A DNA stretch of 64,000 nucleotides from Pseudoalteromonas luteoviolacea (GCF_018100925.1 NZ_JAGJEH010000003.1:1-64000), one strand, 5' to 3'; shown: positions 35,831-44,636, numbered from the stretch's first letter. Made by a program: numbers and translations. The notes: generated by a model from the sequence alone, not told the origin.

Positions 35831-37705
35831 TTAACCACCACACATCAAACTTAAGCCTTTACAACTGTAGGCTGAGTTTTCATCTTCCAACCCGGAAAAG
35901 TCTAATATACTGTATCCACCATCATCTGGTGTTGATTGGCTTTGATTATTGGTATCGCACTCTCCTTGCTCATGCCACATATTAGGCGCTAGGATAGGGC
36001 TGGCTCCTTTATTCCAATAGTGAGCACTATATATTTTGCCTTGGTAAGTCACCTGCTCTCCACCTTCATAGGATTTGTTGTGATACCACTGCATAGGGCA
36101 TGCAGGTGTTTTCCCAGACTGCAAATAGGCAAGTGCTTCTGCAAAATTTGGTAACCCATGACCATAGACACTATCTTTGCCTGCGGCACCTAAGTCGTGG
36201 CTTGTTGATCTTAATGCATTAATAATTTGCGCTCGATCCCAATTGGGATTTTGCGACCATAACCTTGCGATCCCACCAGAAATAATGGCCGTTGCTTGCG
36301 ATGTGCCAGCTCCGACAACATAGTCGCTATGATAACTTCTGATCGCCACAGACATATTCGCGCTATCGGTGACCACTGGCCACTGATGTACCAGCAATGT
36401 CGGGAACTCAGTGTAGTAGTCAATGCCTCTTAAGCGTCCATTTGGATGTTGAGGATAGTTAATCAGCAATACTTTACCCCCTTCAGCAACACAGCTCGAT
36501 TGTGCGCTGCTTAAATTCTGACGCGTTTGGTAAGATAAAGTACGCTCGGTCATTTGTTGTTGCACATCTTCGGCTGTTAACGTATAGACGCATTGCTGTG
36601 GAAGCGAAGTTTGCATCGAATAGCTACTCAGACCCACGTCGATTTGCGTATACTTTAACGCATCTGAGATGCCTCCGCTGTGTTGAATAACCACATCTTG
36701 CACCGCATAATGGCTGCGATTTGCCGTTGAAAGTATCTTGCTGCCAGGTGCAACAAAGTCAATATTTGGATTGGTTGGCGAAAAAGCGGCGATATTGCCA
36801 TCCGTTTCCAAAGCGCCAATCGACAACACATTGTGATATGAAGCCGGGTAATGCAATGCATCATTGTACTGACCTTGCAATTTCTTCTCTCTTGAGCCGT
36901 GATTCCCTGCTGCTGCTACAAAAATAAGGCCTCGGTCGTAAGCAAGTCGATCAATAACGGACATGGTCATCGGTGAGAACTGCTCACCGCTTAACGACAT
37001 ATTGATGACCTTAGCACCTGAATTTGCACACACTTCAATGGCTTCGATTAGATTCCCACCCCAAATAGCAGAGTTTCTTCCATTGGCGGTTTTTATTAAT
37101 TTATGGACTTGTAAGCTAGCTCCCCCTTCGCTCAGTGCGCCCTTTACGCCGATACCATTATTTTGTGCAGCAATGATCCCTGCCATGTGTGTACCATGAC
37201 TCAGTGCATCTTGATCCCAAAAGCCAGCATACACACTATGATAGCCATGAATATTGGCAGGTAAGTCTGGGTGGCTGCTATCTACACCTGAATCAATAAC
37301 ACACACAGAAATGTCATTGGATGCCGAAGGTAATTTACTGATAGATGTCGCTCGTAACCAATATGGCTCAAGCTCACTGTATGCCAGCACATCGAGACTA
37401 TTTGAGGTTGCTTTATAATAATCTAGAGAATTACTGCTCAGAGATAAGCCGTAGTCAGCTTCAATTGATACTCCGTCTATATGGATTATCTCACTCACCT
37501 GTTGATGTGATAGTACCCCTTGAGCAATGATTTTTTCACCACTTTGGCCAATTACCTTTAAAGAACCAAGAACGTTTTGAGAAAGCTGCCCATGTTTGTA
37601 TTGCACCAAATATGCGCTGTCATTATTTGATGCGTGCGTGCCCGCACAGAGCCCCAAACTAACTAACACACTCGCAAAAACTGCACTTCTATTGAAAAGC
37701 CCCAT
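35831..37705 (-). CDS. secreted subtilisin-like peptidase (S8) with C-terminal CBM5/12 domain
   Basis: The 624-residue enzyme has a signal peptide (residues 1-25), a prodomain of about 80 residues, and a subtilisin catalytic domain with Asp138 (VCVIDSGVDSSHPD), His170 (SHGTHMAGIIAA), the oxyanion Asn268 (AAAGNHG) and Ser469 (GAGTSQATAIISGG). An insertion of about 120 residues lies between the oxyanion and Ser regions, like the protease-associated insertions of large subtilases. A CBM5/12-type chitin-binding domain (WYHNKSYEGGEQVTYQGKIY and the WNKGASP segment) lies at about 536-582. A Cys-containing tail ends the protein. It probably degrades proteins in a chitin-containing matrix. The gene stands alone and ends at the strong shared terminator. 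Confidence 0.92.
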   Translation of the reverse strand: MGLFNRSAVFASVLVSLGLCAGTHASNNDSAYLVQYKHGQLSQNVLGSLKVIGQSGEKIIAQGVLSHQQVSEIIHIDGVSIEADYGLSLSSNSLDYYKATSNSLDVLAYSELEPYWLRATSISKLPSASNDISVCVIDSGVDSSHPDLPANIHGYHSVYAGFWDQDALSHGTHMAGIIAAQNNGIGVKGALSEGGASLQVHKLIKTANGRNSAIWGGNLIEAIEVCANSGAKVINMSLSGEQFSPMTMSVIDRLAYDRGLIFVAAAGNHGSREKKLQGQYNDALHYPASYHNVLSIGALETDGNIAAFSPTNPNIDFVAPGSKILSTANRSHYAVQDVVIQHSGGISDALKYTQIDVGLSSYSMQTSLPQQCVYTLTAEDVQQQMTERTLSYQTRQNLSSAQSSCVAEGGKVLLINYPQHPNGRLRGIDYYTEFPTLLVHQWPVVTDSANMSVAIRSYHSDYVVGAGTSQATAIISGGIARLWSQNPNWDRAQIINALRSTSHDLGAAGKDSVYGHGLPNFAEALAYLQSGKTPACPMQWYHNKSYEGGEQVTYQGKIYSAHYWNKGASPILAPNMWHEQGECDTNNQSQSTPDDGGYSILDFSGLEDENSAYSCKGLSLMCGG

Positions 37706-38436
37706 ACTAACTCCTAGCTAAGTGATATTTATATTTTTTATATTATTTTCCCTAACCCATTGTTAATACTGAATTTAAATTCTACATTTCCACGATGCGA
37801 ACACGTCCTTTAATGCAACATAACTTCTCACACGTACATATATCCAATTACTTAACGTTAAGCTAAGCCATTACCTATTTTACATAGGTGCTTCTTTTTA
37901 CTTACTTTTAAGATAATTGTTAAATTCGAGATATACCTATTCAAGATCTTTCACAAAAATGGATAAATTACGCGTAAAAATTAATCTGCACTACTTCTCT
38001 TATACCAGTTTTTTACCCAATCCCAAAGCCAGATCTTGAACAGAAAACAGGCTCCTTTGTAGTTTAAACGCCTATTTGATTAAAAAATAACAAAACAAAC
38101 CACAAAAAACTCATAAAATTTAAAAAAAAGTAGATTTATTAAAAAATTCATAGTAAGCAAACTTAATTTATACATAGGATATTAACGTTTTCGAAAAAGT
38201 TGTGTAAAGCAAATCAAAAAGTTTCGTAAATATGAATAATATTCATTAGACTTGTACCCCTAGCAGGTGTAAGGATTTTTTTATCGCAATTGTTATTTTT
38301 TACTGTGATTTAACGTTTTAATAGGGACAGCGGCGTAGACCATGACATTGTGAGCGTGCTTGACACGATAGGTAAGCAATAACTGAAAATATTGATGATC
38401 GTGCGATCAACGATTTACTATAAAGAGCTAATAATA
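37706..38436. other. long A/T-rich divergent intergenic region
   Basis: About 730 bases, A/T-rich, separate the subtilisin and the peptidase-STAND-TPR operon. No gene is seen. Two structures are visible: ACCTATTTTACATAGGT (37873-37889), a small hairpin, and a perfect 10-bp inverted repeat TTCAAGATCT (37940-37949) and AGATCTTGAA (38031-38040), with 81 bases between. Promoters for both flanking genes must lie here, but I cannot place them. The length is unusual for this compact genome. Confidence 0.55.
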
Positions 38437-41400
38437 ATGCACATTCTTCTATCTGATAAACGCTATACATACAGCCCTAAATTCAGATTTATAAAACCAA
38501 AAGATCGCCAAAAAGTAAAAGTCAAATTTGCCAATGATTTGATACTCGCCTTAGGCTACAAGTTTAAAGAACAGCGAAATTATTTTGCTATGGCTGCTGA
38601 AGCCGCTTTTATGTCCCTCAACCCGCTTGATAGGCAGCAAAGCCAGTTTTTCATTGAGCTCGATTTGGTCACCAGCAATCAGGAAACGGTTAATTTACAA
38701 GAGGACAGTACTAGCGTTGGCTTAGGGTATGCGCTCAGTTGCGCACTGGCTTATCGTACACATTTAGGAAAAAATACTCAGCTTACCTCCACGTGCTTCG
38801 CAACAGGGGAAGTATCTCCCAGTGGTAATGTGCACAATATAGGCCATATAAACAATAAAATTGAAGGTGCGCTATATGCAATGACGCACCGCCACAGTGG
38901 TCCATTTGTTATTTTCTATCCTGCACCTAATCATGACGAAATAGACCGCAGTCTTCTCCATGAAGTTGAGCTACTTGGTGGCCAATTATGTCCAGTTGAG
39001 CACATTAATGAAGCGCTTCAAGTACTGCTGGGCGATGAATACGACGGTACACAACAATCCGGGTCATTGACGTTTAAAGGTTTGCGTAGCTTCGAGCCTC
39101 ATGATACATACTATTTTTTTGGACGCGACAAACTGACTTCTGATTTATTGACGCTCCTAAACGAAAGGCCTAGTTTAGTCAAAGTACACGGTGTTTCTGG
39201 CAGCGGTAAATCAAGTTTGATTAAAGCGGGTTTGCTCCCAGCCATTGCGAAACAAACAAATAATGTAAAATGGCAAATTGGCTTGCCAAAAGACTTTGAA
39301 TGTAGCGCGGCGCTATTGACACATTTTATCAAATCAGGTGATGCTGGTTTTGAAGCTGTTTTACAAACTATGTCTATTAGCGTCGAACAGTTTGTTGAAG
39401 AGCTGCTGCAATTAAGCACAACCTATCTAGATGAACTTTCGCTACACCTCACCGCACATAAAACAACTTATATTTGGTACATTGATCAATTCGAAGAAAT
39501 TTTTGAAATTGAACCAAATAACCGCCTGTTACAAAGCTTATCATTATTAGGAGAACACACGCCCATATCTGTGATCACAAGTATTCGCAGTGAGTACTTA
39601 CACAATACAGATATGATTGGCAGAGACTTTTACGTACCACATAGTTTAACTGCTGAAGATTGGTTAAAAATCATCAACAATCAAGCAATTGCGCTGGGAA
39701 TTGAATTAGAAGAAGGGCTTGCCCAAACTATTCAAACTGAGGCTCTCAAACTTTCTCATGCGTTACCTGCGGTCGAGTATCTATTAGCACAGATGCATGC
39801 ACTGGCCATCGACAGCGATCAACCCAAAGTCCTAACCTTCTCTCAATATAACCAACTTAACAAGCTAACTGGGGTTATCTATCGACAAGCAGAATTTATA
39901 TTGGGGCAGTTTGAACCTCTCACAGAGCAGTTTTTCGAACTTTTTATTGGAGTCAATATCAATGGCACATGCTATTCAAAGCATGTGGACTTTCTCGCGC
40001 TAGAAAAAGAAAATCCGCAATTGTTAGAATTGGTAAACGCCCTCATTGAAAAACAGCTTGTCATCCGCCATCAAGTTCACAAATTACCACCCTATGTAAA
40101 GTTAACTCACGACTGTTTAATTACCATTGCGGAAGAGCTCTCCTTAGATCAACAAATTTGGCCACGTTTTTTCATCTGGTTAAGTGCCAGAAAGGAATAC
40201 CTACAGTGGTTTCACGGTGTGGAAGCAAAATACAAACAGTGGAAAAACTATGCCGCGCAACCTGATGAGCAAAACAACTTCACGCTGGGTAAACATGAGC
40301 TACAGGATGGTACCAAGTACCTAAGCCAACCTGGTACCATCAGCCTACAAGCGGTTAAAAACTATATTATTGCCTCACAGAGCTTTTACCAATCAGTGCT
40401 TGAAACACAAAATAAAGCACAAAAAAGGCGATTACTTACCACCAGTATTTTATTTGTCTGTGCCCTCAGTACCGCTTCGTTTGCCTATTATCAAAAACAG
40501 CTTGTTGTTACCGAGCAGGCAAAAACAGCTCAAGCACTGAATCACTTGAAAGACAACGTACTACTAAATATAGATGCAATAGAACCCATACTGGCGCAGT
40601 ATTTACCGACATTTCAACGTAAGTACCTAAACAATCACATATCAAAGCTGGTATCGAGCGTTGATGATATCCCGTTAGATGATATTGATAAACTCAGGTT
40701 ATTACTGATAAAAGTGAAAATTCTACGCCAAGATGACTCTACGCATATCGGCGAACTTACCGAGACATTAACAAGGTTAGAGAGCAAAATAGCGCAAATT
40801 GGCAATGACAATCCGAAAGTACTGCAAATCGCAATGTCATTCAATTATGAATTTGGTGTCCTATTAATCAAACAAGGTAGGAATGACGAAGCCAAACAGT
40901 ATTTAGACCGAGCACTACAACAGACTGAATTGCTTCCAGCAGATCCATCATTGGCGCTGGCAAAAGCGAAGATAATTTCACAGCTAGCTTTCATGGCATT
41001 GTGGGACGGCGATCTAAACCTAGCTGCTGAAAAATATAATGAAACATTGCAATTACTCGATACGCAAGTACCAACACAAAGCCTTGAACAAGCTTTTAAC
41101 GTACTCAGAGTCAATACTTTCAGGAATCTCGCAAAGACCGAGCCTTCAGAGCAACAGGCCAGCGACTGGCTACTGCGCGCTAAGACAGCCCTTGAAAAGC
41201 AACTTAAGAATGATCCAAACCATCTTGTGTCACAGTATAACCTGCTGAGAATTTATATAAATCTTGCTGAAAATAGCAGCAACATAGTAGATGCCGACAA
41301 GTACTATAATCACGCTGATGAATTAGTAAAACTCTACTCTATTAAAGACCCAGATAATGTCCATGTACAAGTAGCTCAGCTTTTATTAGCAAGTCGTTTA

Positions 41401-41994
41401 GGCAGTAGAAAGCTAGCACAAGGATATCTAGTTGAAGCACAAGCGCACTTCCTCGAAGGCTTAGATATAACCAGAAAGCTACGTGTATTGAATGAAAATA
41501 ACATTGACTGGCAAGGACATAGCATCGAACTATACATGGCTTATGCAAACTATTTTTCACAAACGAATCAAACACAGCAAAGTACTCAGTATTACGAAAA
41601 AGCTCTTAAAGCCGCTCAGAAGCTCTATAGCCAAAACGAAGATAACCTAGACTTTGTCAGCTTATTACAAGGCGCACACTCAAAAGTAGCCATACACCTT
41701 TACAATCTCGGCGACAAAAAGTCAGCACAAACTCATTTAGAAAAAGCGAGAGCATTTGCGCTTCGTTTAACACAAGTTCATCCAGACAATGAAAACTACC
41801 AAGTTAGCTACAGGAAAAAGCTATTTAACCTAGGCTACATTGCTTCTGAGGTAGGTGAAATTGAAAATGCGTGTGACTACTTTACAAAAGGTAATGAACT
41901 GTCAGACAAATTCTTGTCATCACACACTAGCATTCAGTGGCAAAAAGCAAAAAATAAGTTTGAACATTATATAGAATTATTAAAGTGTAACTAA
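38437..41994 (+). CDS. Lon-like peptidase/nSTAND NTPase/TPR membrane protein
   Basis: This 1185-residue protein has four parts. Residues about 70-200 resemble the Lon (S16) peptidase domain: EDSTSVGLGYALS aligns with Lon's DGPSAG region, making Ser93 the nucleophile, and NIGHINNKIEGAL aligns with IGGxxxK, making Lys141 the general base. Residues 215-640 look like an nSTAND NTPase: FFGRDK, Walker A HGVSGSGKSS (251-260), Walker B TYIWYIDQFEEIFE (about 344-357) and a winged-helix KLTHDCLI. One membrane helix follows (about 665-685, preceded by KRR), then TPR-like repeats to the end. By the positive-inside rule the TPR tail faces the periplasm. The start is ATG 38437; TTG 38392 gives a longer form. 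The fusion of these domains is unfamiliar to me. Confidence 0.8.
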   Translation: MHILLSDKRYTYSPKFRFIKPKDRQKVKVKFANDLILALGYKFKEQRNYFAMAAEAAFMSLNPLDRQQSQFFIELDLVTSNQETVNLQEDSTSVGLGYALSCALAYRTHLGKNTQLTSTCFATGEVSPSGNVHNIGHINNKIEGALYAMTHRHSGPFVIFYPAPNHDEIDRSLLHEVELLGGQLCPVEHINEALQVLLGDEYDGTQQSGSLTFKGLRSFEPHDTYYFFGRDKLTSDLLTLLNERPSLVKVHGVSGSGKSSLIKAGLLPAIAKQTNNVKWQIGLPKDFECSAALLTHFIKSGDAGFEAVLQTMSISVEQFVEELLQLSTTYLDELSLHLTAHKTTYIWYIDQFEEIFEIEPNNRLLQSLSLLGEHTPISVITSIRSEYLHNTDMIGRDFYVPHSLTAEDWLKIINNQAIALGIELEEGLAQTIQTEALKLSHALPAVEYLLAQMHALAIDSDQPKVLTFSQYNQLNKLTGVIYRQAEFILGQFEPLTEQFFELFIGVNINGTCYSKHVDFLALEKENPQLLELVNALIEKQLVIRHQVHKLPPYVKLTHDCLITIAEELSLDQQIWPRFFIWLSARKEYLQWFHGVEAKYKQWKNYAAQPDEQNNFTLGKHELQDGTKYLSQPGTISLQAVKNYIIASQSFYQSVLETQNKAQKRRLLTTSILFVCALSTASFAYYQKQLVVTEQAKTAQALNHLKDNVLLNIDAIEPILAQYLPTFQRKYLNNHISKLVSSVDDIPLDDIDKLRLLLIKVKILRQDDSTHIGELTETLTRLESKIAQIGNDNPKVLQIAMSFNYEFGVLLIKQGRNDEAKQYLDRALQQTELLPADPSLALAKAKIISQLAFMALWDGDLNLAAEKYNETLQLLDTQVPTQSLEQAFNVLRVNTFRNLAKTEPSEQQASDWLLRAKTALEKQLKNDPNHLVSQYNLLRIYINLAENSSNIVDADKYYNHADELVKLYSIKDPDNVHVQVAQLLLASRLGSRKLAQGYLVEAQAHFLEGLDITRKLRVLNENNIDWQGHSIELYMAYANYFSQTNQTQQSTQYYEKALKAAQKLYSQNEDNLDFVSLLQGAHSKVAIHLYNLGDKKSAQTHLEKARAFALRLTQVHPDNENYQVSYRKKLFNLGYIASEVGEIENACDYFTKGNELSDKFLSSHTSIQWQKAKNKFEHYIELLKCN

Positions 41995-42155
41995 AATGGC
42001 AACAATCCTTGATAACATCAATTAGGAAAATATACACAATATGCTGAAACTTATGGAAAAGTTGTTATGCCGCAATCAGCAATCAGGCTATTCCTAATAG
42101 AGTAATAGAAAATGAATGATGAAAGGGATACAACAACAATTAAAAGGGGGTATGG

Positions 42156-42917
42156 ATGTGGTTTGACAACAAACAAGCCGTACAAGAAGCGTATAAATTT
42201 ATTAAGTTTTTACTTCGGAAAAAGGCGATAACTGATCACAGAATCGACACCGAAGCACTTATTCAAGAGACATTGTTAAAAGTGATTAAAGCAACAAAAC
42301 AAGAAGTCAGTAATGACATTGAGCCGGACAAAGAAACCCAAACGCTCAATGCACAAACTGACTTTAACCATGTCTTAAAAGCTTATACATATAAAGCCTT
42401 TGAAAGCGTCTATCTCGATATGGGTAGCAATGTAACCTACCGACGGAAGTCGGCATCAGAGCAAGCTAAATCACCTGATGAGGGGCGCTCAGTGCAAATC
42501 GTCCACCTTTATGAAAGTAATAATGGCTCTGATGGCGCAAATAATATTTACGAGTTAATGCCAAGCGATCAACCCTCTCCTGATCAGGTTGCAAAAATGG
42601 ATAGAAATGCGCGGCTTTTTATCAATTTACTACTAGAAACCATAGCTCAAGAAGAAGACAAACAGAAGCAAGCCCTTTTTTACGACTTTTTTACACTGTC
42701 GTTTCGGCAGAATGCGCTTACGCAAAAACAGCTTGGTGAACGTCATGGCTTTAAAGGCAATGCCGCAATCACCTACATATCAAGGTTTGTAAATAAATTA
42801 TCTAAACGTGTTGAAGAGTCAGGTTTGAGCCTAGAGATAGGCAACAACCCGCAAACAGACTTCGACATATACTTTCTCACTCACAGCAATAAATTAAACG
42901 AGACAATATCAGTATGA
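42156..42917 (+). CDS. atypical sigma-70-family (ECF-like) factor
   Basis: The 253-residue protein looks like a divergent sigma factor: residues about 10-100 resemble region 2 (AYKFIKFLLRKKAI with HRIDTEALIQETLLKV, where IQETLL stands for the usual QETF), and residues about 195-235 resemble region 4 with a helix-turn-helix (LTQKQLGERHGFKGNAAITY and ISRFVNKLSK). A long linker between them (residues 100-190) and the RNA-polymerase-binding differences make it atypical. AGGGGGT lies five to six bases before the ATG. It lies 161 bases after the STAND gene and overlaps the next gene by four bases. ECF factors beside membrane signalling proteins usually receive their signal from them. Confidence 0.7.
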   Translation: MWFDNKQAVQEAYKFIKFLLRKKAITDHRIDTEALIQETLLKVIKATKQEVSNDIEPDKETQTLNAQTDFNHVLKAYTYKAFESVYLDMGSNVTYRRKSASEQAKSPDEGRSVQIVHLYESNNGSDGANNIYELMPSDQPSPDQVAKMDRNARLFINLLLETIAQEEDKQKQALFYDFFTLSFRQNALTQKQLGERHGFKGNAAITYISRFVNKLSKRVEESGLSLEIGNNPQTDFDIYFLTHSNKLNETISV

Positions 42918-43480
42918 ATAAGGTTAAGATCACAGACAAGGTATTAGAGTCGCTTGAAGATCACCTCATTGCAAAATCAATCACGGAGTTTGAACATGAA
43001 GAAGACCGTGCACTTTCTCCGCAGGAAATCGCAATAGTTGAACGAATCTATAACCAACATAAATCAAAAGAACTCGAGCCGAAGCCATTGAACTTTGAAG
43101 TGCAATTATTGGCAGCAAGCCCTGAGCTCAGCGCATCAGATAAGCCATGGTGGGACTTTGACACCATTATTAATGATACGTTTCAGCTCGCGGTGTTTAG
43201 CTCGTATGGGCAAGACCTGAGTGAAGACGTAGACTTTGAACTCAACCCGTTAAAAGGCAAAGAGCGTGAATTCAATGACTACTTTGATACCTTTAGAGGC
43301 ACTAAACAGGGGATCCGCATTTACTGGGCTAAAAATAGTCGGCAAGTCGTTATGGAAGGAGAGCTGGTACACTCTTTTGAAGGTGACTGTGTAAGTGGTC
43401 ACGGGAAGATCATATCGAGCGAATATTTCGGCTCTGGTCACTTCAAGCTAATGTTAGAATTTTTCTCATTGCCTAATTAA
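42914..43480 (+). CDS. hypothetical protein coupled to the sigma-like factor, 188 aa
   Basis: I do not recognise this protein. It starts with a helical, charged segment (ITDKVLESLEDHLIAKSITE, then FEHEEDRALSPQEIAIVER), followed by a linker and a beta-rich C-terminal region (GIRIYWAKNSRQVVMEGELV, HGKIISSEYFGSGHFKLML). There is no signal peptide or membrane helix. Its ATG overlaps the sigma-like gene's stop (ATGA), which implies coupled translation and fixed stoichiometry, as is common for sigma/anti-sigma pairs. An anti-sigma or peptidase-substrate role is a guess; the short acidic N terminus would be a candidate contact region. Confidence 0.6.
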   Translation: MNKVKITDKVLESLEDHLIAKSITEFEHEEDRALSPQEIAIVERIYNQHKSKELEPKPLNFEVQLLAASPELSASDKPWWDFDTIINDTFQLAVFSSYGQDLSEDVDFELNPLKGKEREFNDYFDTFRGTKQGIRIYWAKNSRQVVMEGELVHSFEGDCVSGHGKIISSEYFGSGHFKLMLEFFSLPN

Positions 43481-43562
43481 AAAGGGATTGTTAGGTAGAT
43501 ACGACAAAAATACTGACTTAAATATTGTTTAATTATTATTTCTACTGGCTGTGAATTACCAA

Positions 43563-43586
43563 ATCAGCGGGCTAACCCCCGTTGAT
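43563..43586 (+). terminator. hairpin after the STAND-sigma operon
   Basis: ATCAGCGGG (43563-43571) pairs with CCCGTTGAT (43578-43586), with one G-T wobble; outer GTGAA and TTCAC extend it. A T-rich ATTTTGATT follows, so it can terminate the operon. The 255 bases from 43481 to 43735 hold no gene. Confidence 0.45.
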
Positions 43587-43735
43587 TCTTCACATTTTGA
43601 TTCCCCTCGCCTGCTACCAAATTCTTGACTGAAAATACCATCAGCTAGCAACAGCACCACCCACGTGTATACACGCATATACCGCTAAATAGAATCAATT
43701 TGATGAGTAAAATAAAAAGTGGGAATAAAATAAAA

Positions 43736-43822
43736 TGGTGCCCGGGGCCGGACTTGAACCGGCACGCTGTTACCAGCGAGGGATTTTAAATCCCTTGTGT
43801 CTACCAATTCCACCACCCGGGC
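43736..43822 (-). tRNA. tRNA-Leu(TAA)
   Basis: The 87-nt gene read on the minus strand has the leucine pattern: GCCCGGG acceptor, a long variable arm (CGCTGGTAACAGCG), T-loop GGTTCAAGTCC, encoded CCA, and anticodon loop TTTAAAA in the stem AGGGA/TCCCT (anticodon TAA). It is the most distal of eight tRNA genes in one leftward array. Confidence 0.95.
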
Positions 43823-43860
43823 ATCGGATGTCTACGTATGCAGATAGTGTGGAAGTAAAA

Positions 43861-43934
43861 TGGAGGCGGAACCCGGAGTCGAACCGAGGTAGACGGATTT
43901 GCAATCCGCTGCATGGCCACTCTGCCATTCCGCC
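43861..43934 (-). tRNA. tRNA-Cys(GCA)
   Basis: The 74-nt gene on the minus strand begins GGCGGAATGGCAGAGTGG, has anticodon loop TTGCAAA (GCA), T-loop GGTTCGACTCC and an encoded CCA end. It lies 38 bases from the neighbouring tRNA-Leu. Confidence 0.95.
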
Positions 43935-43950
43935 AAACTCTAAAGAGAGT

Positions 43951-44026
43951 TGGAGCGAGTAACGAGGTTCGAACTCGTGACCTCGACCTTGGCAAGGTCG
44001 CGCTCTACCAGCTGAGCTATACTCGC
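43951..44026 (-). tRNA. tRNA-Gly(GCC)
   Basis: The 76-nt gene on the minus strand starts GCGAGTATAGCTCAGCTGG, has anticodon loop TTGCCAA (GCC) and T-loop AGTTCGAACCT, and ends in CCA. It is identical in sequence to the other two glycine tRNA genes of the array. Confidence 0.95.
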
Positions 44027-44045
44027 ATTTTCACTTGAAAACAAG

Positions 44046-44132
44046 TGGTGCCCGGGGCCGGACTTGAACCGGCACGCTGTTACCAGCGAGGGATTTTAAA
44101 TCCCTTGTGTCTACCAATTCCACCACCCGGGC
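44046..44132 (-). tRNA. tRNA-Leu(TAA), second copy
   Basis: Same sequence as the copy at 43736, with the same TAA anticodon and encoded CCA. Here it directly follows (in transcription) a tRNA-Gly without an intervening tRNA-Cys. Confidence 0.95.
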
Positions 44133-44166
44133 ATCGGGTTTTGCAAAACCAACCTTAAAGTAAAGT

Positions 44167-44242
44167 TGGAGCGAGTAACGAGGTTCGAACTCGTGACCTC
44201 GACCTTGGCAAGGTCGCGCTCTACCAGCTGAGCTATACTCGC
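44167..44242 (-). tRNA. tRNA-Gly(GCC), second copy
   Basis: Identical to the copy at 43951 in all 76 bases, including the CCA end. It is four bases from the adjacent tRNA-Leu at 44247, closer than the spacing elsewhere in the array. Confidence 0.95.
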
Positions 44243-44246
44243 ACAA

Positions 44247-44333
44247 TGGTGCCCGGGGCCGGACTTGAACCGGCACGCTGTTACCAGCGAGGGATTTTAA
44301 ATCCCTTGTGTCTACCAATTCCACCACCCGGGC
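44247..44333 (-). tRNA. tRNA-Leu(TAA), third copy
   Basis: Same 87-base sequence as the other two leucine tRNA genes. It stands between tRNA-Gly at 44167 and tRNA-Cys at 44371. Confidence 0.95.
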
Positions 44334-44370
44334 ATCGGGTTGCTTTCGCATGTGGATTTTGTTGAGAAAA

Positions 44371-44444
44371 TGGAGGCGGAACCCGGAGTCGAACCGAGGT
44401 AGACGGATTTGCAATCCGCTGCATGGCCACTCTGCCATTCCGCC
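44371..44444 (-). tRNA. tRNA-Cys(GCA), second copy
   Basis: Same sequence as the copy at 43861 with encoded CCA. It forms the Gly-Cys-Leu order with its neighbours, as in the E. coli glyW-cysT-leuZ array. Confidence 0.95.
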
Positions 44445-44458
44445 GATGTATCAAAAGT

Positions 44459-44534
44459 TGGAGCGAGTAACGAGGTTCGAACTCGTGACCTCGACCTTGG
44501 CAAGGTCGCGCTCTACCAGCTGAGCTATACTCGC
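44459..44534 (-). tRNA. tRNA-Gly(GCC), third copy, promoter-proximal
   Basis: Identical to the other two glycine genes. It is the first gene transcribed: a strong promoter lies about 75 bases upstream, and pgsA precedes the array, matching pgsA-glyW in E. coli. Confidence 0.95.
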
Positions 44535-44608
44535 AACATGTATTCAAAGCAAATTAAGTGCTTTAGCTACATTTCGTTTTGATGACTGTTGTCTCTCAAC
44601 ACGGACGC

Positions 44609-44636
44609 ATTCTACAGAACTTCTTGATTGCGTCAA
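44609..44636 (-). promoter_or_regulatory. strong promoter of the tRNA array
   Basis: On the minus strand TTGACG (44631-44636), a 16-base spacer and TAGAAT (44609-44614) are followed by a GC-rich discriminator GCGTCC. The short spacer and GC discriminator are typical of stable-RNA promoters under stringent control. It lies between pgsA and the first tRNA-Gly. Confidence 0.8.

Noticed and set aside
43735..44547. Long open frames running through the tRNA array
   Set aside because: They read across tRNA genes; repeated peptide units arise from the repeated tRNA sequences.
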